Both the position numbers and the translations under genes were made by a program. A model generated the notes under the pieces. It had not been told where the DNA came from and made no database searches. It saw only the letters and a program-made list of their open reading frames with translations. From Scalesia atractyloides (taxonomy: Eukaryota; Streptophyta; Magnoliopsida; Asterales; Asteraceae), in the NCBI GenBank assembly GCA_947069175.1, contig CAMTDV010000009.1:10797663-10861662 (forward strand): a DNA stretch of 64,000 nt, given 5' to 3'. Shown here in pieces: positions 54,878 through 64,000 of this stretch (position 1 is the first letter of the stretch; every line of letters starts with the position of its first letter).

Positions 54878-55952
54878 TGTCACACCCCGACCCGCAGCGG
54901 AAAAGGTGATCGGGGCATGATTGGGTTATCATCAAAGCTCATGACATTTATTACGCGTTTCATATTTATTAAATACAATTTAATGGAAATTTACAATAAA
55001 GATTACAACATGTTCTAGCTATCAATCTAGGCATCTTTGTTCTCTTCTAAGGCATTTCCTATGTTTTCTTTGCTTCAACCTGTTCACCTGTATCATGTGT
55101 AAAAAGGTTTTGGATCAACATAATGTTGGCGAGTGAATCCTATGGAAAACATTTGAACAAATTTATTTAAATTGATTATGAAATATGTGCACAACCAAAC
55201 ATGAGTAAAAATAGATGTAACTTAATCAACAATCATAGGATATTAAATGAAACACACATGAACAATAATGGAACAATTAGAGGCACGCGATGCTCAACTC
55301 GTCTCTCACGAGGAACTGAGGGGCCTGATGAATGAATTGCATAAACATGATAATATGAATGACACAACTACAAACAATATAAACTCAATGATACATACAT
55401 GAACAATAATGAATTTGATTTGAGGCACGCGTTGTTCAACTCGTCTCCCACGAGGAACTGATGGGCTTAATGAATGAGTTTCATATAATTTGACAAAAGG
55501 AAATAAGTAAATCACAACAATATAAACAATCTAAGTTTAGGTCATGATGTGGTATGGCACAAGTTTAAATAATAAGTTAATATTTTCATAACACATGACA
55601 CACCCCAAAACGTGTAATTTAAAAGGGGAGTTGTAAGATTCACTCACAGTGGGTGCGTTCGGTTGATGATGTTGAATGCACGCGAAGTGGTTTTAACCAC
55701 GAGTGAGATTAACCTAGATAAATCGCATTATGGTTTGGTAAGTAAACGGATTTTATTAATCTATTTTAGTAGGATTGTTGGGTGTATTTTTTGTGAGTTT
55801 GAGGCTATTTTCTAACCTTAAAAATGTTATTTTTAACTATTTTTAATTGATTTTTAATTAAAATAATTAAATAAAAATAATAAAAAAATTTGACTTTTTC
55901 TGACCGTTGACCGTTGACCTGACCGTTGACCGGTTCGATTCGGAATATAGGT

Positions 55953-56030
55953 GCGCTGAGTGAGGCTCGAACCCGAGACCTCTCGTACGCGTGCACGCAG
56001 CTCTACCACCTGAGCTACGTGTCTAACCCG
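55953..56030 (-). repeat. tRNA-like module 1 in the G 3' LTR
   Basis: Minus strand A-box TAGCTCAGGTGG (56006-56017; one change from consensus, while the other G LTR has the perfect TAGCTCAGTTGG) and B-box-like GGTTCGAGCCT (55963-55973). Confidence 0.65.
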
Positions 56031-56130
56031 TTATATATCTGATTTTAATTATATATATATACATATATTAATTAGTTTAAACCGAAAATCATTTTATTTT
56101 AAAAACAGTTTAAATCAATTCGGACGGTGC

Positions 56131-56203
56131 GCTCCACAGGTCTCGAACCCGGGACCTGTGGCTTAAACTAACACACAGTCCACCGCTGGACTGTGTGTTT
56201 AAC
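56131..56203 (-). repeat. tRNA-like module 2 in the G 3' LTR
   Basis: Perfect 11-bp hairpin (56172-56197; arms CACACAGTCCA and TGGACTGTGTG, loop CCGC) and perfect B-box GGTTCGAGACC (56139-56149). Confidence 0.65.
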
Positions 56204-56299
56204 ATGTTATATAATCCGATTTTTATTATACTTAAATACAAATTAGTTATTTCCTTTTCTGCCTTATTTAAAAAGAATAGATAATTGTCCGAGTCGGTG

Positions 56300-56373
56300 C
56301 AGAAGACCGGACTCGAACTCGTGACCTGTGATATAAACATACACACAGTCCACCGCTGGACTGTGTGTCTAAC
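56300..56373 (-). repeat. tRNA-like module 3 in the G 3' LTR
   Basis: Same hairpin (56342-56367) and B-box-like AGTTCGAGTCC (56309-56319). Confidence 0.62.
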
Positions 56374-56469
56374 TTGGTTATTATTCCGGTTATTAATATA
56401 CTTAACATATATCTGTGGCGACTCCGGTTCAGTTTAACAAAAAAATGATTTTTATTAAGGCGACGTGTG

Positions 56470-56545
56470 TGAAACCGGATTCGAACTCAAGACGTTTGTA
56501 TGCTTAATGTGCACACAGTCCACCGCTGGACTGTGTGTCTAACCC
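56470..56545 (-). repeat. tRNA-like module 4 in the G 3' LTR
   Basis: Same hairpin (56512-56537) and B-box-like AGTTCGAATCC (56477-56487). Confidence 0.62.
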
Positions 56546-56980
56546 GAGTAATAAGTTGATTTTAATTATACTTATAAACTACCGAAACATCGTCTTCCTC
56601 GTTGAGATTTAATCAGAATCGGTAACAGTCTGGTTCGAAGTTTTTTAAAACATGTTATTTAGTGTTTTCCAGTTCATTATGGTGAGATAAAGGTGAAAAG
56701 AAAAGGAAAATAAGCGAAAAGGTATACCGACTGGACCCTCTGTTTTCCGGCAGAACTCCGGCGACAGCAATTCCTTCCGGCGACAAGTGTCTTGCAGCAG
56801 AGAGTCTCCAGAAAGCTTACAAAATGTGTGGGTATCTCCGGTATAAGCTCAGGGGCTAAGTGAGGCTCAGGAATGGAGAAACCGGTTTTCCGGCGACGAA
56901 CAGATTAATTCCGGCGAGTGGAATTACGCCGAGAAAAAGTGTGGTTTTGAGCGAAAAGGTTTGCAGTGGGTTGTGGGTGA

Positions 56981-56989
56981 ATTTATAGG
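56981..56989 (-). promoter_or_regulatory. TATA box in the G 3' LTR
   Basis: Minus-strand CCTATAAAT, at the same relative place as in F. tRNA-like modules 1-4 would be downstream and transcribed; module 5 is upstream. Confidence 0.6.
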
Positions 56990-57247
56990 GCAAAACGTCG
57001 AAGAACTTGGTCTGATTTCCGACTGGATTCATAAGTTATAAAAACTCCGGCGGTTATAGAAAGTGTCGCGGACTCAAACGTCGGTTTATAACCGATGTCC
57101 TAATAATAGTTTACGTTATAACTGAAAATGTTTGTTAAAAGCTCGCGAGATTACCGGGATTCCGACGACTGAACTTTTGGGCGCCGGTTTTGAATTCGTA
57201 ACGTCACTTTATGAATTAAATGATTCTATTATTTAACAAACAAAACA

Positions 57248-57328
57248 AGTGGCGCAGTGGTTTGTGTGTGTGAGTTAAGTCTGTTGGCTGGTTCGGTACT
57301 GACCCGGGTTCGAAACCCGGCAGAGGAC
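57248..57328 (+). repeat. tRNA-like module 5 in the G 3' LTR, opposite strand
   Basis: Plus-strand A-box TGGCGCAGTGGT (57250-57261) and perfect B-box GGTTCGAAACC (57307-57317) enclosed by the stem CCGGG/CCCGG. Equivalent to 28577-28662 in F. Confidence 0.65.
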
Positions 57329-57513
57329 TTTTATTTTTATTTTGCGATTTTCAACAGTTTTTCAAAAACTAAATATATATTCCCGTATAATAATCGATTA
57401 TGTATCGTTTAAAATTATTTTGGGCATTTAATTCGCAACGAAATTTTTGACTGACTGTTCGGTTGATAAACAGAGCGGGTTTGGTAAATCCGTTTTTTTT
57501 TACGGATGTTACA

Positions 57514-57539
57514 GTATCCCCTGCTTTTTAGAAATTTCG
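57514..57539 (-). other. Polypurine tract of element G
   Basis: Minus strand AAAAAGCAGGGGATAC directly before TGTAACATCCG, the start of the 3' LTR. Confidence 0.75.
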
Positions 57540-59686
57540 TCCCGAAATTTAAATAATGATATATTTGACTAAAAGAATGATGATGTTTAGTTTGACAGTT
57601 GTATGCTTAGAAAAATAAGGGTTTAAGTTTTTGTTCGAGGCGGTAACGTTCCTTGTAAGGGTTAAGTACCCTATTCAGGAATCGCTTTTTGTTGCCTACT
57701 GTATGAGTATTGATAAACATGAATGATTCGCTTAAAATGATATCATGCATAAGAGTTTAGATACGTTTGGGAAAGTATGGTTATATCCTAACGCAAAACT
57801 TCTAACACTACAACCTACATGGAACATAAATAAAAAGACAACAGCTGATGTTTGAACATAAATAAACACAACAGCTAATATTTGAACATGAATAAACACA
57901 ACAGCAAATATTTGAATTCACATTCTGATAGCATATATGTTTGAATGGTGGGAGTTCCTCTCTCGTTTGTTATGATGGAGAGGTTAGTTTATGTAGTAAT
58001 GGAACACAATCCAAAACTCTTTAAATAGCAAGATGATATAAATTCCAACCAAGGCAATACTAAATCCTACATGGAACCTCTCATAACCGCCTGATAATGC
58101 CTCTGATCCTTTGGCAAGAATACTTATATATAGGAAGTACCAGCGGCGTATCCACCATATTCTTGCCAAATTTTCATTAGTTTTATCCACAAGTTATGAT
58201 TAGTTACCAAGAAACTAATAAATCCTACATAGAGCTTCTCATAACCGTCCGATAATGCCTCTGATCCTTTGACAAGAATACTTATATATAGGAAGTACCA
58301 GCGGCGTATCCACCATATTCTTGTCAAATTTTCATTGGTTTTATCAGTGAATTATGATTAGTCCTATAACTCTATAACCAATACAACAATCATAAAATAC
58401 TGAAATGAAATATATCTATGCGATCAAGGCTCAATCAAACGGAGCCGATCGTATTGTATGTACTGAAAATGAAATGTTTGTGCGCTCAAGGCTCAATCAA
58501 ACGGAGCCGAACGTATTGAATGTACTGAAAATGAAATTGTCTGTGTGCTCAAGGCTCAATCAAACGGAGCCGAGCGTATTGCATGTACTGAAAATGAATA
58601 ACTTAACCACACAAACAGCCTATGCATGGAACCTCTCATAACCGCCTGATAATGCCTCCGATCATTTGACAAGAATACTTATATATAGGAAGTACCAGCG
58701 GCGTATCCACATATTCTTGTCAAATTTTCATTGACTTTATCCGCAAGTTATGGTTAGTTCGATGCGACTCTACTACAAACACCACAACCACAAGATACTG
58801 ATAATGAAATTGTCTGTGCGCTCAAGGCTCAATCAAACGGAGCCGAATGTATTGAATGTACTGAAAATGAAATTGTATGTGCGCTCAAGGCTCAATCAAA
58901 CGGAGCCGAACGTATTGAATGTACTGAAATTGAACAACTTAATCTAAACAACCATCACACAATCAGCCTATGCATGGAACCTCTCATAACCGCCTGATAA
59001 TGCCTCCGATCATTTGACAAGAATACTTATATATAGGAAGTACCATCGGCGTATCCACCATATCCTTGTCAAATTTTCATTGACTTTATCCGCAAGTTAT
59101 GGTTAGTTCGATGCGACACTACTACAAACACCACAACCACAAGATACTGATAATGAAATTGTCTGTGCGCTCAAGGCTCAATCAAACGGAGCCGAACGTA
59201 TTGCATGAACTGGAAATGTAAATTGAACTGTGCGCTCAAGGCTCAATCAAATGGAGCCGAACGTATTGCATATATTGAAATGTAAAATGAAATGACCGAT
59301 CAAGGCTCAATCAAACGAAGCCGATCGTATTGCATGTATTGAAATAGAAAATGAAATGACCGATCAAGGCTCAAACAAACGGAGCCGATCGTGCGGGCAC
59401 GCCAAGATCAACCGCATAATAAAATGGGGATCCAACTCAACCTCAATGGATGGGGACCACGGCCTCGGCAAATGCATATACTGAAAACAATATATAATAT
59501 ACAATAATTACTCTAACAGTCTACACATGGAGCCTCTCATAACCGCCAGATAATGCTTCTGATCCTTTGACAAGAATACTTATATATAGGAAGTACCAGC
59601 GGCGTATCCACCGTACTCTTGTCAAAGTTTCATTGGCTTTATCCTTAAGTTATGATTGGTTTGATGTGATAAAGAAAAACATAAAA
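57540..59686 (-). repeat. Non-coding repeat region of element G
   Basis: Two interleaved repeat types. Type 1, about 130 bp, is recognised by CCTCTCATAACCG and GGAAGTACCA(G/T)CGGCGTATC; five copies start near 58071, 58229, 58624, 58973 and 59525. Type 2, about 60 bp, is a hairpin unit (GGCTC...GAGCC around AATCAAACG, usually with outer pairs CGATC/GATCG or similar); nine copies lie between 58417 and 59398. About 500 bases (57540-58060) lack repeats. Confidence 0.85.
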
Positions 59687-61071
59687 CTAAACGATAGGAG
59701 TTGAATCTGGATCTTCGGCGAAGAGGACTAGTTGAGTATCTTCGCTTGGGCCGTCATTATCTTCGACAGGATTGGCGTTGATATTGAAGACTCTTCCTCT
59801 TGCTGGTGGCCTAGTGTTTGGATTTTCTTGGTTTACTTGGTTAACTGGGTTTGATTGGGCTTGAGTGTTGATGACGTTAACCAATTGAGGGCATGTGTTT
59901 CTAAAGTGGGTAGGGTCGCCACAATTGAAACAAGCTCGAGCATATGGGAACATGGGGTATTGGGGTTGTTGATAGGTTTGGTTTATGGTTTGAGTAGGGG
60001 AAAAGTTTTGGTCTTGAAAGGTGCGACAAACATTGCTCAAATGACCATAGCGTCCACAAGTTGCACATAGACGACAAGGTAGGGTATGAGGATGGTGATA
60101 AAAACAGTTGTTGCATCGAGGGTGAGGTCCAAGATATGGTTTCTTATTTGGGTAAGCTGAGTCGGGTGCCACTTGGGTGATTGGGATAGCTCGGATGGGT
60201 ATAGCGTGTAAAATTGGTTGATTTCGTTGGGTAGCAGCGAAAAGTTGCCCACCTCTTCTTCTCTTAGGATTGGGTTGAGGAGGGGATTCGGTTTGGGTGG
60301 AGTCGGAAGTTTCAGTCGGTTCTTTATCCTTCTTCTTCTCCTCCTTGAAGTCTTCGTTTCGGATTCGGTTCTCGGTAAGCTCTGTTGCTAGCTCCATTGC
60401 TGCTTCCAAAGTTGTAGGCTTGGTACTTATTACAGGATCTTGAATCTTTGACGGAAGACCACGAATGTAGTGCTCGATCAAACGGTAGAGGGGAGTGAAC
60501 ATGTTGGGAACCATTTGATGTAACTCGAGGAATCTTTTGTTGTAGGTTGTGTGGTCTCTTCCATTTGCTTCAATGAGTAAAATTCATCTTCTAACCTCTT
60601 GATTTCGCTCCTTGGGCAAAATCGTCTGGTCATGATTTCCTTCAATTCGTTCCAAGTTAAGGACATAGCATCGTAGACGCCTCGTTTGGCCTTCTCTGTA
60701 TTCCACCAAGTAAGTGCTATCCCATATAGTCGACCGGTAGCATTTCGCACTTTGCGATCGTCAGGGCAATCGCAATTTAGAAAAGTGTTCTCCATTTCTT
60801 CAAACCAATGGAGGAGTGCGGTGACGCCTTCAGTCCCTTTGTATTTCGGAGGGTCACATGATTTGAAATGCTTGTAGGTGCATTTAGTGGTATTTGGGAG
60901 AGAGTTGATAAGGTTTTGGTTTGCTTGATTGACAGGATTAGCGGTAAGTGCTTGTTGAACTTGAATTACAATGTTGGGTATTACGGCAGCCATTTGTTGA
61001 GCGATTAAGTCAGCCATGCGTTCGCGGGCTTTTCTTGCTCTCGTCTTCCTACGGGCGAGGTTAGAAGACAT
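59687..61071 (-). pseudogene. Element G gag, one frameshift
   Basis: Starts MSSNLARRKTRARKARERMA at 61071. The gag domain follows (CTYKHFKSCDPPKYKGTEG, LLHWFEEMENTF, WWNTEKAKRG, FCPRSEIKRLEDEF). One base is missing near 60557, so the first frame runs on to 60478. The correct frame continues from about 60550 (MVPNMFTPLYRLIEHYIRGL) with AAMELATELTE, a basic linker (KEEKKKDKEP, PNPKRRRGG) and three zinc knuckles: CNNCFYHHPHTLPC, CATCGRYGHLSNVC and CFNCGDPTHFRNTC. It ends DPDSTPIV with a stop at 59687, before any protease. About 460 codons. It is the only element-coded protein and would package the RNA for enzymes supplied in trans. Apart from one indel it is intact. Confidence 0.82.
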
Positions 61072-61853
61072 CTACAAGGAATACATGACAAGAGTATGAG
61101 TTGGATGTTTTTGGGTTCATGGGTCGCATTAGGAATGAACATTCATAAAATAATTATAGATAAATAAATCTACTACATCCATAGGATGTCTTGGGTTTGC
61201 TCGCTGTTAGGCCCTACATGCCGCCATACTTTACCTGTGTAATCATGTGGGCCCCCATGAATACCGGTTTTTCATATGGTTCGCACGGGTTTGCCAGGTT
61301 GCGTACACAAAAACCCGGAGAAAATCGAGAAATATGTATACAACATGTGATATTCGGAATGTGTCCAGGTGTAGACACGGTGACACCTCAAAGTAGGGTT
61401 AGTTCGAACGACGTTTGGTGTGGCATTCTTTGGCCTAATAGGTCCTTCGTACTCTCATCGTTGGTCCCCAGGTAGGCAAACTGGTCCGTTATATTGGATT
61501 TATACGAATGCCAGCCTAGACAGGACGTTCCGACTACCGGTACTTGTACCCTTCCAGTTACTACATGCCCGTCGCAGAACTTACTTTGATGAGATTTGAA
61601 AATTGCACAAAATCTTTGGATAATGAGAGTATGAAAATAAATTGAATACATGAACATCGATATATGTATAATGGATATGTATATATGTATAATGAATATG
61701 TATATAAGCATGTATGTTTGACTGTAAATGTAAACAAATATGAAACAAATAAATATCACAAGTTTGTATGTAACCACCTAATCAATTAAAATTTAGGCAG
61801 ACTATAGTATAGGATCTAAGGGTCTAATAACCTATCCTATATCCCTATAGTCA
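61072..61853 (-). other. Leader of element G between PBS and gag
   Basis: About 780 bases. No open frame that I would call a gene; unlike C, D and H there is no obvious extra gene here. AT-rich with short TGTATA repeats near 61650-61710. Confidence 0.5.
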
Positions 61854-61868
61854 TGGCTCTGATACCAA
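61854..61868 (-). other. Primer binding site of element G
   Basis: Minus strand TTGGTATCAGAGCCA, two bases from the LTR (61871). This fixes the element's orientation. Confidence 0.9.
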
Positions 61869-61870
61869 TC

Positions 61871-64000
61871 TGTCACACCCCGACCCGCAGCGGAAAAGGT
61901 GATCGGGGCATGATTGGGTTATCATCAAAGCTCATGACATTTATTACGCGTTTCATATTTATTAAATACAATTTAATGGAAATTTACAATAAAGATTACA
62001 ACATGTTCTAGCTATCAATCTAGGTATCTTTGTTCTCTTCTAAGGCATTTCCTATGTTTTCTTTGCTTCAACCTGTTCACCTGTATCATGTGTAAAAAGG
62101 TTTTGGATCAACATAATGTTGGCGAGTGAATCCTATGGAAAACATTTGAACAAATTTATTTAAATTGATTATGAAATATGTGCACAACCAAACATGAGTA
62201 AAAATAGATGTAACTTAATCAACAATCATAAGATATTAAATGAAACACACATGAACAATAATGGAACAATTAGAGGCACGCGATGCTCAACTCGTCTCTC
62301 ACGAGGAACTGAGGGGCCTGATGAATGAATTGCATAAACATGATAATATGAATAACACAACTACAAACAATATAAACTCAATGATACATACATGAACAAT
62401 AATGAATTTGATTTGAGGCACGCGTTGTTCAACTCGTCTCCCACGAGGAACTGATGGGCTTAATGAATGAGTTTCATATAATTTGACAAAAGGAAATAAG
62501 TAAATCACAACAATATAAACAATCTAAGTTTAGGTCATGATGTGGTATGGCACAAGTTTAAATAAATAAGTTAATTATTTTCATAACACATGACACACCC
62601 CAAAACGTGTAATTTAAAAGGGGGAGTTGTAAGATTCACTCACAGTGGGTGCGTTCGGTTGATGGTGTTGAATGCACGCGAAGTGGTTTTAACCACGAGT
62701 GAGATTAACCTAGATAAATCGTATTATGGTTTGGTAAGTAAACGGATTTTATTAATCTATTTTAGTAGGATTGTTGGGTGTATTTTTTGTGAGTTTGAGG
62801 CTATTTTCTAACCTTAAAAATGTTATTTTTAACTATTTTTAATTGATTTTTAATTAAAATAATTAAATAAAAATAATAAAAAAATTTGTCTTTTTCTGAC
62901 CGTTGACCTGACCGTTGACCGGTTCGATTCGGAATATTGGTGCGCTGAGTGAGGCTCGAACCCGAGACCTCTCGTACGCGTGCACGCAGCTCTACCAACT
63001 GAGCTACGTGTCTAACCCGTTATATATCTGATTTTAATTATATATATATACATATATTAATTAGTTTAAACCGAAAATCATTTTATTTTAAAAACAGTTT
63101 AAATCAATTCGGACGGTGCGCTCCACAGGTCTCGAACCCGGGACCTGTGGCTTAAACTAACACACAGTCCACCGCTGGACTGTGTGTTTAACATGTTATA
63201 TAATCCGATTTTTATTATACTTAAATACAAATTAGTTATTTCCTTTTCTGCCTTATTTAAAAAGAATAGATAATTGTCCGAGTCGGTGCAGAAGACCGGA
63301 CTCGAACTCGTGACCTGTGATATAAACATACACACAGTCCACCGCTGGACTGTGTGTCTAACTTGGTTATTATTCCGGTTATTAATATACTTAACATATA
63401 TCTGTGGCGACTCCGGTTCAGTTTAACAAAAAAATGATTTTTATTAAGGCGACGTGTGTGAAACCGGATTCGAACTCGAGACGTTTGTATGCTTAATGTG
63501 CACACAGTCCACCGCTGGACTGTGTGTCTAACCCGAGTAATAAGTTGATTTTAATTATACTTATAAACTACCGAAACATCGTCTTCCTCGTTGAGATTTA
63601 ATCAGAATCGGTAACAGTCTGGTTCGAAGTTTTTTAAAACATGTTATTTAGTGTTTTCCAGTTCATTATGGTGAGATAGGTGAAAAGAAAAGGAAAATAA
63701 GCGAAAAGGTATACCGACTGGACCCTCTGTTTTCTGGCAGAACTCCGGCGACAGCAATTCCTTCCGGCGACAAGTGTCTTGCAGCAGAGAGTCTCCAGAA
63801 AGCTTACAAAATGTGTGGGTATCTCCGGTATAAGCTCAGGGGCTCAGTGAGGCTCAGGAATGGAGAAACCGGTTTTCCGGCGACGAGCAGATTAATTCCG
63901 GCGAGTGGAATTACGCCGAGAAAAAGTGTGGTTTTGAGCGAAAAGGTTTGCAGTGGGTTGTGGGTGAATTTATAGGGCAAAACGTCGAAGAACTTGGTCT
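61871..64000 (-). repeat. 5' LTR of element G, partial
   Basis: Matches 54878-57010 nearly base for base. It includes tRNA-like modules with hairpins at 63161-63186, 63331-63356 and 63501-63526 and a canonical A-box module at about 62940-63020. It runs off the end of the window before the opposite-strand module. Confidence 0.9.

Larger units (their letters stand above)
54878..57513 (-). repeat. 3' LTR of element G
   Basis: 2636 bp. In element orientation: TGTAACATCCG..., one tRNA-like module on the opposite strand, TATA box CCTATAAAT (plus 56981-56989), four tRNA-like modules, two hairpin-bearing repeats (GCACGCG(A/T)TG(C/T)TCAACTCGTCTC... at 55276 and 55424), and the end GGGGTGTGACA. Confidence 0.9.
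54878..64000 (-). mobile_element. Element G: reverse-strand gag-only LTR element (TR-GAG type), runs off the window
   Basis: On the minus strand: 5' LTR (>64000 to 61871), Met-type PBS (61868-61854), leader, gag (61071-59687), about 2.1 kb of repeats without pol, purine tract (57539-57514) and 3' LTR (57513-54878). No protease, RT or integrase is present between gag and the purine tract. Non-autonomous elements with only gag between LTRs are known in plants as TR-GAG. The LTRs differ by roughly 16 changes in the 2.1 kb that can be compared by eye, so it is young. Confidence 0.88.

Overview
The window is plant nuclear DNA made almost entirely of nested LTR retrotransposons. I found no host gene. 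The Ty3/gypsy lineages, LTRs of 2-3 kb and PBSs complementary to plant initiator-Met or Asp-type tRNAs point to a large dicot genome. My impression is Asteraceae, but I cannot verify that here.

Layout. (A) 1-4799 is the 3' part of a Tat/Retand-type element: integrase end, an antisense multi-exon gene, and a 3' LTR. (B) A second, diverged Tat-type element occupies 4800-7151 and resumes at 39583-42453, again with integrase, an antisense gene and a 3' LTR. It is split by (D), a Tekay-like chromodomain element at 7152-39582 with a perfect AAAAC target duplication. D carries three further insertions, all in its 5' LTR: (C) a second Tekay-like element at 7381-16574 (duplication AAATA); (E) a non-autonomous element with an Athila/Tat-style primer site at 18651-25915 (gtcat/gtcgt); and (F) a solo LTR at 26023-28842 (AATAC). 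With these removed, D is about 13.1 kb with LTRs of about 3.3 kb. Then come about 2.4 kb of AT-rich DNA with a probable Helitron end and MITE-like elements (42454-44887), and (H), a third Tekay-like element from 44888 whose 3' LTR is interrupted at 54877 by (G). G is a reverse-strand, gag-only element that runs off the window end.

The pol genes are all broken by frameshifts, stops or deletions. Several unusual parts are better preserved: a four-exon antisense gene with matching introns in A and B; an extra gene between the primer site and gag in C (221 codons, open) and in D and H (about 390 codons, a different type); a 151-codon open frame in E; and gag in G. The LTRs carry family-specific arrays of short inverted repeats. 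The F/G LTR family additionally carries four or five tRNA-like modules with Pol III A/B-box matches, several built around a perfect 11-bp hairpin.

Order of events: A and B are oldest. D inserted into B; C, E and F inserted into D; G inserted into H. By eye, the LTR pairs of C and G differ by about 1% or less and those of D by several percent, which agrees with the nesting order.
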